NCBI GenBank assembly: GCA_029933125.1
Contig: JAOZOU010000003.1
Span: forward strand, 1-64,000
DNA: 64,000 nt
DNA from: a bacterium
GTDB taxonomy: Bacteria > Arandabacterota > Arandabacteria > Arandabacterales > Arandabacteraceae
Reading direction: 5' to 3'
Part shown: positions 51,496-59,700 of the stretch, piece after piece
Layout of the letters: each line of letters starts with the position of its first letter
Position numbering within the stretch: the stretch's first letter is position 1
Made by a program: the position numbers and the translations under genes
The notes under the pieces: generated by a model
Told to the model about the DNA's origin: nothing
What the model saw: the letters and a program-made list of their open reading frames with translations, nothing else
Databases searched by the model: none

Positions 51496-53823
51496 ATGAT
51501 CGATCTTGGCAGAGAACCCGAAAAGACCAGAAACCTACTTGGGCAACTGGGCATAGCTCTCAGCGTAGATGAGGCCTATCGCCTAAGAGAGCTGCTCGGT
51601 CGAAATCCAACGCTTACCGAGCTTCATATCTTCGACACTATGTGGAGTGAGCACTGCTCTTACAGAAGCAGTCGAAAAGTGCTCAAGCGTTATCTCCCCA
51701 TGGAGGGCTCACGCGTGATCTTAGGTCCAGGGGAGGATGCCGGAGTGGTAAGGCTTGGTGAGTTTGAGGGGAAGCGATATGTGCTTGTTGTAGCACATGA
51801 AAGTCATAATCATCCATCACAGATTCTCCCCGTCGAAGGAGCTGCAACCGGCATAGGTGGAATCGTGAGGGATGTCTATTGTATGGGAGCTGATGTCATT
51901 GGCGTGATGGATGCCCTGAGATTTGGTGATCCCTTTGGCCCGATGGCTGAAAGCGTTAAGGAGATCATTGAGGGAGTCGTAAATGGCATCTGGCAATATT
52001 CCAATGCTCTCGGTGTCCCGAATGTCGGTGGAGATGTCTTTTTTGATAGTGGCTATGATGAGAATTGTCTCGTTAACGTGATAGCCATTGGTCTGGCGCA
52101 GGAAGATGAGATAATTAGGAGCCGTGTACCTGACGAAGCTCGTATCGAGCCCTATGATTTCATAATCATTGGTAAGCCAACCGATCTGAGTGGTCTTGGT
52201 GGCGCAAGGCTCGCATCACGCATTCTTGATAGTGAGAAAAGGGAAAGTATCGGTGCTGTCCAGCTCCACGATCCCTTCCTCAAAAGGGTTTTGGTTGAGG
52301 CCATACGCAAGCTGCTCGCCGAGGTACGATCTTCGGGTATCACCATTGGCTTTAAGGACCTCGGGGCTGGCGGGATATCGTGTGCCGTGAGTGAGATGGC
52401 TGCCAGTGGTGGCTTCGGTGCCGATGTAGACCTTGATAGCGTTCATGTGGCTATCGGTGGTATGGAGGCCTATGCCATAGCCTGTAGTGAGACCCAGGAG
52501 CGTTTCTGTCTTGCTGTCCCTTCAAGTTTCTCAGATGAAGTCCTCAAGATCTTCAACGAAGAGTTTGAGCTTCCTCATATCTACCGAGGCGCAAGAGCAT
52601 CGATCATTGGCAGAGTAAGGTCTGACCCTAAACTGACGATGCGATACAAGAATGACATTGTTGTAGATCTGCCTGTCAAGCTCGTGACCGAGGCGATAGA
52701 ATGTGACCGCCAGGCAACTCCTCGCAAGCGCCAGGAGCCTGAGACTTTGGATTCCCGTGGAATTGATATTAGAGAAGCCGCATTGGGATTGTTGTCTTCG
52801 ATTTCCATTTGTTCGAAGCATTACATCTTTCGCCATTACGATTGCGAGGTCAAAGGAATGGCTGTGCTCAGGCCAGGTGAAGCTGATGCCTGTGTTGTAG
52901 CTATACCTGGAACACCCGTTGGCATTGCATCAAGTGTTGATGGCAATCCGAGGATATCTAAGATTGATCCTTACCTGGGTGGTGCGTTGGCTGTTGTTGA
53001 GAGTGTGAGCAATGTGGCATGCGTTGGTGCTCAACCGCTTGCGATAACCGATTGTCTCAACTTTGGAAATCCTGAGGATCCCTATGTGATGAATGATTTC
53101 ATAGAAGCAGTCAGAGGAATCGGTGATGCTGCTAGAGCACTCAAAGCCCAAGGTTGTGACGAAGCACTTCCAGTGGTCTCAGGTAATGTGAGTTTCTACA
53201 ATGAATCAGCTTCAGGGAAGGCTATTCCCCCTTCGCCCGTAGTAGCGTGCTATGGCGTCATCGATGACTATTCAGTTGCTCAGAGTCTTACATTCAAAGA
53301 ACCGGGAAGTGAGATTTTGCTTCTGGGGAGAGGGCAGGGTGGATTAGGTGGCTCAGCATTCCTCGCCTGGCTTGGTAAGCCCAATTCAGGTGAGCTCCCA
53401 GTTCTCGACCTTGAAGGCAGGCGTCGAGCAATTAACACTGTCATTCAGATTGTGAGGCTTGGGCATGCACTTGCCTGTCATGACGTATCTGATGGGGGGC
53501 TGTTTATCAGTCTTGCTGAAATGGCAATCGGAGCCTGGGGATACGGCAACCTTGGAGTAAGTGTTAAGCTCGATGGAGAAGCAGGTGAAAGCATCCTCAA
53601 TCTTCTTTTTGCAGAAAATGGGGGCTTTCTCATTGAGTGCAGAAGTAAATCCCTACCAGAGATTGAACGCATATGTAGATCAACTGGAACCACTTCCCTA
53701 TGGATTGGTAAGACAATTCCGGACAGTGTTCTTGAGGTCTCCTGGCATGGTGGCAATCTCGTTCTCGATCTCACTGATGTTAGAGCGGCATGGCAGGGTG
53801 CTCTCCAGGAGGCAATCAAGTGA
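51496..53823 (+). CDS. purL: Phosphoribosylformylglycinamidine synthase, PurL subunit
   Basis: The ATP-dependent synthetase subunit forming FGAM; 775 residues, the small PurL type that needs separate PurQ (glutaminase) and PurS. Motifs: FDTMWSEHCSYRSS, ESHNHPSQI and GATGIGGIVRD-like AATGIGGIVRD near 118, FKDLGAGGISCA, and CHDVSDGGL in the second half. All three subunits are encoded consecutively here. Its stop overlaps purQ by one base. Confidence 0.97.
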   Translation: MIDLGREPEKTRNLLGQLGIALSVDEAYRLRELLGRNPTLTELHIFDTMWSEHCSYRSSRKVLKRYLPMEGSRVILGPGEDAGVVRLGEFEGKRYVLVVAHESHNHPSQILPVEGAATGIGGIVRDVYCMGADVIGVMDALRFGDPFGPMAESVKEIIEGVVNGIWQYSNALGVPNVGGDVFFDSGYDENCLVNVIAIGLAQEDEIIRSRVPDEARIEPYDFIIIGKPTDLSGLGGARLASRILDSEKRESIGAVQLHDPFLKRVLVEAIRKLLAEVRSSGITIGFKDLGAGGISCAVSEMAASGGFGADVDLDSVHVAIGGMEAYAIACSETQERFCLAVPSSFSDEVLKIFNEEFELPHIYRGARASIIGRVRSDPKLTMRYKNDIVVDLPVKLVTEAIECDRQATPRKRQEPETLDSRGIDIREAALGLLSSISICSKHYIFRHYDCEVKGMAVLRPGEADACVVAIPGTPVGIASSVDGNPRISKIDPYLGGALAVVESVSNVACVGAQPLAITDCLNFGNPEDPYVMNDFIEAVRGIGDAARALKAQGCDEALPVVSGNVSFYNESASGKAIPPSPVVACYGVIDDYSVAQSLTFKEPGSEILLLGRGQGGLGGSAFLAWLGKPNSGELPVLDLEGRRRAINTVIQIVRLGHALACHDVSDGGLFISLAEMAIGAWGYGNLGVSVKLDGEAGESILNLLFAENGGFLIECRSKSLPEIERICRSTGTTSLWIGKTIPDSVLEVSWHGGNLVLDLTDVRAAWQGALQEAIK

Positions 53824-54653
53824 TGAAAAGATCAGTTGCCATAATCCAATTTCCTGGCGTCAATTGTGAATACGAAACAGCAAGAGCAGCCAGCGAGGCC
53901 GGTCTTGAAGCCCGGATTGTAAGATGGAATAGCGATCCTCAGCTACTGAGAGGTTTCGATGGCTATATCCTGCCAGGAGGATTCTCCTATGAGGACAGAG
54001 TGAGGGCGGGTGCAATCGCAGCGTGCGACGATATTGTGGATGTGATTAGACAGGAGGCTAACAAGGGAAAACCGGTTGTGGGGATCTGTAATGGTGCACA
54101 GGTACTGGTTGAATCAGGACTGGTACCTTCCAGGGATCCGGGGAGTGTGGAGCTTGCCCTGGCACCCAATCGTGGCATGGGAAGGTTAGGTTACTATTGT
54201 GACTGGGTTTTTGTCAAAGTAAGCTGTGAGCCTGAGCGATGCGTCATAACCTATGACCTCGATCCCGGTGAGATTCTTCCCATTCCTATCGCTCATGCTC
54301 AAGGTAGGTTCACTTCCTCGATTCCTGGTCTTTTTGATAAACTCGAGGATGCGGCTCAGATTGTCCTTAAGTATTGTACGCCCGATGGAGATGTTCCCGG
54401 CGGATTCCCGGAGGATCCAAATGGCTCAGAGCATTTTGCTGCTGCGATATGCAACCCTGAAGGCAATGTCGTCGCTCTCATGCCCCATCCTGAAAGGAGC
54501 GCTTGGCTTAGGCAGGTTCCGGCTGATCTTAAGGGCAAATGGTCGCAGCGGAGAAGAGAGCTTCGGGGAAAGTGGCAAGAGTTAGAAGGCAAAGGTCCAG
54601 GTATGGGCGTATTTCGATCAATGCGCGCATATATTGAGGCTAGTCTATCATGA
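53823..54653 (+). CDS. purQ: Phosphoribosylformylglycinamidine synthase, PurQ glutaminase subunit
   Basis: Class I glutamine amidotransferase supplying ammonia to PurL; 276 residues. Cys89 nucleophile in VGICNGAQ, His in AHAQGRF and the C-terminal PHPERS give the triad region; PGGFSYEDRVRAGAIA is the oxyanion area. ATG at 53823 has AGGAGG ~10 bases upstream. It is longer than the ~225 residues common for PurS-dependent PurQ: about 25-30 basic residues (KWSQRRRELRGKW) are inserted between PHPER and the last helix. Confidence 0.95.
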   Translation: MKRSVAIIQFPGVNCEYETARAASEAGLEARIVRWNSDPQLLRGFDGYILPGGFSYEDRVRAGAIAACDDIVDVIRQEANKGKPVVGICNGAQVLVESGLVPSRDPGSVELALAPNRGMGRLGYYCDWVFVKVSCEPERCVITYDLDPGEILPIPIAHAQGRFTSSIPGLFDKLEDAAQIVLKYCTPDGDVPGGFPEDPNGSEHFAAAICNPEGNVVALMPHPERSAWLRQVPADLKGKWSQRRRELRGKWQELEGKGPGMGVFRSMRAYIEASLS

Positions 54654-55228
54654 GGTTTGAGATTCTCGTTCGTCTTATTGTGCCCGATCCATGGAGCTTC
54701 ACTGTGCTTGACACCCTGCGACGCAAGTTCGGTCTGACGGAGATTGAGGAGGCAACTCGTTTCAGGACATGGTTGCTTAGTCTTGACACTCCTCGTGAGA
54801 GCAGTGCAAAGGCGATTATTGATCGCTTGCTTGGCGAGACCGCTCTCCTGGCAAATCCCAATCGCGACATGTGGTTCGTGAGATCACCCCATGAGATGAT
54901 TCCAGATAGCTTCTGGAGGAGATCAATATCCGGGAGTGAAGTATTTGTTATCAGGGTTATTGACATTGATGATATAATCGGAAGGGCAAGACAAGAGGTT
55001 GTACGTCAGAGGCTCGGGATCACAGAGATTAAGAGTATAACCTTTTCAACCCTTTGGATGCTTGAGATCGCAGGTGATAGTAAGAGAGCAAGAAGGATTG
55101 CGGAGGAGGTTGCGGTGGCTCGCCGATGGCGAAAAGGGCTACTTGCCAATCCTCATAGCCAGAAAGCCCTTGTAGGCAGTTTGGATGAGTATCTTGAGGG
55201 ACTTCTTGATGAAAGAGCTCAGGCATAG
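54650..55228 (+). CDS. purS: Tandem-duplicated PurS-like subunit
   Basis: 192 residues. It lies where PurS is expected and seems to hold two PurS domains. The first (~1-80) has LDTLRRKFGLTEIEEATRFR, then a Trp-Leu strand, and ends LLGETALLANPNRD. The second (~95-180) has VVRQRLGITEIKS, WMLEIAGDS, IAEEVAV and LLANPHSQK. The two LLANP blocks are about 97 residues apart. PurS normally has ~80 residues and dimerises to bridge PurL and PurQ. A fused pair could act as a built-in dimer. Overlaps purQ by ATGA and purF by 20 bases. Confidence 0.8.
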   Translation: MRFEILVRLIVPDPWSFTVLDTLRRKFGLTEIEEATRFRTWLLSLDTPRESSAKAIIDRLLGETALLANPNRDMWFVRSPHEMIPDSFWRRSISGSEVFVIRVIDIDDIIGRARQEVVRQRLGITEIKSITFSTLWMLEIAGDSKRARRIAEEVAVARRWRKGLLANPHSQKALVGSLDEYLEGLLDERAQA

Positions 55229-56606
55229 CTGTGGACTCTTTGGTGTATACGGACATCGCAGGGCAGCGAGATTGACCTATCTTGGTCTTTACTCACTTCA
55301 GCACAGAGGCCAGGAGAGTGCAGGTATTGCAACTTCAGATGGCAAACAATTTCATGCGATTCGTTCGCCTGGCCTCGTAAAGGGTTGCTTTAACGATTCA
55401 AATCTTGCCAGGCTTCGAGGTAGACTGGCTATAGGACATAATCGATACTCCACCACCGGCTCCGCCGTTCCAGCCAACATTCAGCCTCTGATTGTTGATC
55501 TTAAGGGCATGCCACTTGCTGTCGGACACAATGGCAATCTCGTCAATGCTGTTGATCTAAGAGAGGAAATGCAAGCCACTGGGTCAATCTTCCAGTCAAG
55601 TACAGATAGCGAGATTTTTGCTCATCTTATGGCAAGATCTCAGTGCCGCTCCCTGATGGGGATGATTGAATATGCTGCTGAGCGTGTTCGAGGTGCCTAT
55701 TGTCTGCTTGTGATGACCGATGAGGCAGTCATTGCTTTAAGGGATGCCAATGGGTTCCATCCGCTGTGTATGGGTAGAAAGGGTAATGCAGTGGTTTTCT
55801 CGTCCGAAACTTGTGGGCTGGATGTTGTTGATGCCACCTATGAACGCGAGATAGAGCCGGGAGAGATGGTGATCGCTAGCCAAGGTGAAATCACCAGCCG
55901 TAGCTTCGCTCAGTCGCGAAGGCTTTCACACTGTGTTTTTGAGCTCATTTACTTTTCTCGGCCTGATAGTGTTGTTTTCGGTGTCTCTGTCGATGCTGTA
56001 AGGAAGGCTTTTGGCAGGAGACTTGCTCGCGAAAAGCCAGCCGACGGAGACATTGTAATTTCGGTTCCTGATTCAAGCAATGCCGCAGCACTCGGCTATT
56101 CACTAGAATCTGGAATACCGCTTGAGCTGGGGTTGATAAGAAATCACTACGTAGGCAGAACATTCATATATCCAACAGCTGAATTGCGCCACAATCGTGT
56201 GCGGATCAAGTTCAACCCTGTAAGAGAACTGCTTCGTGGCAAAAAGGTTATAGTTGTCGATGACTCGATTGTTAGGGGGACGACCTCAAAGAAACTTATG
56301 CAGATGCTAAGGGGAGCTGGTGTGAAAGAGATTCATATTCGCATAAGCTCACCCCCGATAAGATACCCTTGCTTCTATGGCATTGACACACCAACGCGAG
56401 ATGAGCTTATAGCAGCAAATTGTTGTCTTGAGGAGATAAAGAGATTTCTCGGCGTTGATAGTCTTGGCTACCTTTCGGTTGAGGGTATGCTTGAGGCAAC
56501 AGGAAAAAATCCAGATAGCTTTTGTGTCGCTTGCTTTACAGGTGACTATCCTATAACCTTTAGAACTGAGCCTTCGAAGCTTGCCCTTGAGAAGCTCAAG
56601 CATTAG
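55209..56606 (+). CDS. purF: Amidophosphoribosyltransferase
   Basis: First committed step of purine synthesis: makes phosphoribosylamine from PRPP and glutamine. 465 residues. ATG at 55209, 8 bases after GAGGG; the longer frame from 55185 is rejected. A 7-residue propeptide (MKELRHS) precedes Cys8, the N-terminal nucleophile in CGLFGVYGH. PRPP motif: VIVVDDSIVRGTTSK. Cys residues in SHCVFELIY, RYPCFYGI and SFCVAC match the [4Fe-4S] ligands of the Bacillus enzyme, so it is the oxygen-sensitive iron-sulfur type, fitting an anaerobe. Confidence 0.97.
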   Translation: MKELRHSCGLFGVYGHRRAARLTYLGLYSLQHRGQESAGIATSDGKQFHAIRSPGLVKGCFNDSNLARLRGRLAIGHNRYSTTGSAVPANIQPLIVDLKGMPLAVGHNGNLVNAVDLREEMQATGSIFQSSTDSEIFAHLMARSQCRSLMGMIEYAAERVRGAYCLLVMTDEAVIALRDANGFHPLCMGRKGNAVVFSSETCGLDVVDATYEREIEPGEMVIASQGEITSRSFAQSRRLSHCVFELIYFSRPDSVVFGVSVDAVRKAFGRRLAREKPADGDIVISVPDSSNAAALGYSLESGIPLELGLIRNHYVGRTFIYPTAELRHNRVRIKFNPVRELLRGKKVIVVDDSIVRGTTSKKLMQMLRGAGVKEIHIRISSPPIRYPCFYGIDTPTRDELIAANCCLEEIKRFLGVDSLGYLSVEGMLEATGKNPDSFCVACFTGDYPITFRTEPSKLALEKLKH

Positions 56607-56664
56607 GTAGAGGAGGTGATTTCAGAGGAATTGTCGGGCTTTGATGTGAGGAGGGGTGGAGGCA

Positions 56665-57339
56665 ATGAAGATCAACCGAATATCGAAGAGCGAGAGACCT
56701 CGTGAGAGATTGCGTGCACTTGGGCCTGAGGTCTTATCATCGGCGGAGCTCGTTGCCATAGTGCTTGGAACTGGCAGCTACGGACGCGGTGCTTTCCGAA
56801 TTGCTAGCGATCTTCTTTCGGAATTTGGTTCACTTAGCTCGCTCGCTAGCGTGAGTGTGGAGAGGATTGCGAGGGTCAAAGGTGTTGGGGTTGCTAAGGC
56901 ATGTCGCTTGAGGGCAGCGATCGAGCTCGGCAGGCGAGTTGCCAAGGCTGCTCGAGGAGATAGGGCGGTGATCAAATGTCCCGAGGATGTTGCTAACCTT
57001 GTCATGGAAGACATGAAATATCTCGACCGTGAGCATTTCAAGGTATTGCTTCTGGATTCGAAGAATGCAGTCATAAATATCGAAACGGTTTCGATCGGTA
57101 CCGTTGATGCATCGCTTGTACATCCGCGTGAGGTTCTCAAGCCGGCTCTAGAGAAAAGCGCTAGTGCGATCGTACTTGTTCACAATCATCCGACTGGTTG
57201 TGTCTTGCCAAGCCGTGAGGACATTCTTCTCACAAAGCGCTTTGCAAAGTGCTGTGAGATCGTTGGGATCGAAATGCTCGATCACATCATAATTGGATTT
57301 GAAGCTTACAAAAGTTTGAAGGAAAGTGGCTACATTTAG
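56665..57339 (+). CDS. radC: RadC-family protein (JAB/MPN domain)
   Basis: 224 residues, function uncertain despite the name. N-terminal helix-hairpin-helix region (IARVKGVGVAKACRLRAA) followed by a JAB metal-binding motif LVHNHPTGCVLPSREDILLTKRF (H-x-H ... S ... D read across), which suggests a zinc-dependent hydrolase. ATG 56665 is preferred, with GAGGGG 8 bases upstream. The radC-mreBCD order is conserved in many bacteria. Confidence 0.93.
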   Translation: MKINRISKSERPRERLRALGPEVLSSAELVAIVLGTGSYGRGAFRIASDLLSEFGSLSSLASVSVERIARVKGVGVAKACRLRAAIELGRRVAKAARGDRAVIKCPEDVANLVMEDMKYLDREHFKVLLLDSKNAVINIETVSIGTVDASLVHPREVLKPALEKSASAIVLVHNHPTGCVLPSREDILLTKRFAKCCEIVGIEMLDHIIIGFEAYKSLKESGYI

Positions 57340-57348
57340 GAGGCAAGC

Positions 57349-58386
57349 GTGCCGTTAGATCTCTTCTCCAATGACATAGCTATAGATCTGGGAACCGCAA
57401 ATACGCTCATATGTGTCAAGGGCAAGGGCATTGTCCTTGACGAGCCATCAGTTGTTGCCCTCGAAAAGTCCACCCGAAAGGTCATTGCGGTGGGTCGGGA
57501 GGCCAGGGAGATGCTCGGAAGAACTCCTGAAGGAGTTGAAGCAATTCGTCCTCTTAAGGACGGTGTGATCGCTGATTTTGAGGTTACCGAGATCATGCTC
57601 CGGGAGTTTATCAAGCGTGTCCAGGGCGATAGATTCTTCTCGAAACTTGTTCGTCCGAGAGTGATTATCTCGGTTCCCTCGGGAATTACAGAGGTCGAGA
57701 AACGAGCTGTTCGTGATTCCGCAGAACATGCAGGTGCCAGGGAGGTCCTCCTAATAGCTGAGCCAATTGCAGCAGCTATCGGGGTAGGTTTACCAATTGA
57801 TAAGCCAGCGGGTAACATGGTTATTGATATAGGTGGTGGAACGACCGAGATAGGTGTTATTGCTCTCAATGGAATAGTCGGAGTCTCCTCGATAAGGACT
57901 GCCGGTGATGAGATGGATGAAGCGATCATAAGATGCATAAAGAGTGAGAACAACACGCTTATTGGCCAGCAAACTGCTGAGAAAATAAAGATCGCTGTTG
58001 GTATTGACAGTCTTGTCCATGAGGAAGAGACAATCCAGGTAAGGGGTGTTGATCTCGTAAAAGGTGTCCCCAAGATCGTGGATGTAAAGAAAAAAAGCAT
58101 CGTCAATGCCCTTGAGACAACCGTAGAGGAGATAACTAAAGCCCTGAAGCTTTCACTTGAGAAAACCCCACCCGAACTTGCTGCGGACATAGTCGATAAG
58201 GGAATCTTGATGACGGGAGGGGGCTCCCTACTCAAAGGTCTGGATAAGAAACTAAGTAGAGACACAAATCTCCCCATATATGTCGTAGACGATCCCCTCA
58301 AATCTGTAGTACTGGGTGCTTACAAGGCACTTGAAGACCCTGAAAAGTATGAAAAGGTCCTTATCAAGTCGAGAAGGATATGGTAG
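57349..58386 (+). CDS. mreB: Rod shape-determining protein MreB
   Basis: The actin-like filament that directs lateral wall synthesis; 345 residues. IDLGTANTLI and VIDIGGGTTEIGV (phosphate loops), AEPIAAAIG and MTGGGSLLKGLD (adenosine motif) are all present. GTG start with AGGAGG overlapping the radC stop. It implies rod-shaped cells. Confidence 0.97.
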   Translation: MPLDLFSNDIAIDLGTANTLICVKGKGIVLDEPSVVALEKSTRKVIAVGREAREMLGRTPEGVEAIRPLKDGVIADFEVTEIMLREFIKRVQGDRFFSKLVRPRVIISVPSGITEVEKRAVRDSAEHAGAREVLLIAEPIAAAIGVGLPIDKPAGNMVIDIGGGTTEIGVIALNGIVGVSSIRTAGDEMDEAIIRCIKSENNTLIGQQTAEKIKIAVGIDSLVHEEETIQVRGVDLVKGVPKIVDVKKKSIVNALETTVEEITKALKLSLEKTPPELAADIVDKGILMTGGGSLLKGLDKKLSRDTNLPIYVVDDPLKSVVLGAYKALEDPEKYEKVLIKSRRIW

Positions 58387-58389
58387 TAG

Positions 58390-59211
58390 ATGAGATCGAT
58401 GGCTCACGGCCTCCCTCTTGGAGAGTTCCTCGTAGTGATAATCCTCGTTGGGCTCTCACTGCAAATAATGATCTTCGACCGCTATGAAGTTGGTTATTCT
58501 CCCCTCGCACTTCTTGGTTTGCCCTTAAAGCCCTTAAGGGACTTTGCAGTTGGTATTACACGTGTACACTCCCTTGTGAATGAGAATTCAATTTTGCGAT
58601 CGCGGCTCACGGAACTTGCCTACGAAAACGCAGTTCTCAGGCAAAGCCTGAAAAGCATGCTTGAGGATTCCAAGCTTGTCAATTTTGCAAAAGACTATCC
58701 AGACACCCTTGTGTTTGCCCGGATCATGACCTATCTGGATCGGAGAGATGGAGGGGGTGTCATAATCGACAAAGGATCGAAAGCGGGCGTTTCATCGAAT
58801 ATGGTGGTCATAACCCCTGCTGGGCTTGCAGGAATAGTTACCAAGATCAGCTCTACTGCATCACACGTGAGACTCATTGATGAACCCGGCTATCGTGTGA
58901 GCGCAAAGATAGGGAGAGGGGGATATACGGGCATTCTCAGTGCGACACCTGATGGTAGATTGCTTATGGAATGGGTTGCACCTGATGCGAAAATATCCCC
59001 TGGCGACACTGTAGTAACATCGGGTCTCGGGATGATTGCACCTGAAGGGATTCCAATCGGTACTGTGGTTGCAACACTATCAGAACCCGAGAAATTCTCG
59101 AAGGTGGTTGAAGTTAAGCCATTCGAGGATCTGCGTCATCTCGAAGATGTTGCAATCATTCTGAGGAAATCTCCTGACTTTAGCAAAATCCTTGATGACA
59201 TGCATTCTTAG
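58390..59211 (+). CDS. mreC: Rod shape-determining protein MreC
   Basis: 273 residues: one N-terminal membrane helix, a coiled-coil (residues ~65-100, ENSILRSRLTELAYENAVLRQ when read across) and the beta-barrel MreC domain (IIDKGSKAGVSSNMVV, GDTVVTSGLG, GIPIGTV). It bridges MreB and PBP2 in the elongasome. ATG 3 bases after mreB; ATG at 58399 is possible. Confidence 0.93.
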   Translation: MRSMAHGLPLGEFLVVIILVGLSLQIMIFDRYEVGYSPLALLGLPLKPLRDFAVGITRVHSLVNENSILRSRLTELAYENAVLRQSLKSMLEDSKLVNFAKDYPDTLVFARIMTYLDRRDGGGVIIDKGSKAGVSSNMVVITPAGLAGIVTKISSTASHVRLIDEPGYRVSAKIGRGGYTGILSATPDGRLLMEWVAPDAKISPGDTVVTSGLGMIAPEGIPIGTVVATLSEPEKFSKVVEVKPFEDLRHLEDVAIILRKSPDFSKILDDMHS

Positions 59212-59222
59212 GAAAAGGTGGG

Positions 59223-59699
59223 ATGAGAAAATCTCCGATTTTCTTGTTTATAGTTGTCGTGCTTCTGCTTGATCTCATCTTTTTTCAAAAGATTGTGGTT
59301 GCTGGGCTGAGACCTGACGCAACAGTAATAGTTCTTGTGTATCTTGCACTACGCTTCGGAAGCGTCTTAGGCATGATCTTTGGCTTTCTCATCGGTCTTG
59401 CAAGCTTAGTGATCATGACCACAGCCTTGGCTTCAATGCCATTGGCTACTACCGTAGTTGGCTATGTTGTTGGCAAGTTTGGCAAAAAGGTTGCGTACGA
59501 AAGTCCTCTGGTACAACTGGCAATACTATTCCTAAGCGTACTGCTTCTTGATGCCATAAACTTCCTCTGGCTTGATCCAGAGCATCTTGTTTTCAATCTT
59601 GCAAGGTATTCTATGGGCAGTGCCTTCTATACCGGACTTGTTGGAGTAGGTCTTGCGCAGCTCGTTCTACGCTTAACGCATTCAAGGAGGATAGTCTAA
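59223..59699 (+). CDS. mreD: Rod shape-determining protein MreD
   Basis: A small membrane protein of 158 residues with five hydrophobic segments. Sequence conservation in this family is weak; assignment rests on PDATVIVLVYLALRFG, the GFLIGLASLV region and the position between mreC and mrdA. GGTGGG precedes the ATG. Confidence 0.88.
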   Translation: MRKSPIFLFIVVVLLLDLIFFQKIVVAGLRPDATVIVLVYLALRFGSVLGMIFGFLIGLASLVIMTTALASMPLATTVVGYVVGKFGKKVAYESPLVQLAILFLSVLLLDAINFLWLDPEHLVFNLARYSMGSAFYTGLVGVGLAQLVLRLTHSRRIV

Positions 59700-59700
59700 C

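Noticed and set aside
57336-58301. 321-codon open frame antisense to mreB
   Set aside because: Its translation is Ser/Thr/Pro-rich and low in complexity, with no domain, and it is the mirror of a highly conserved gene.
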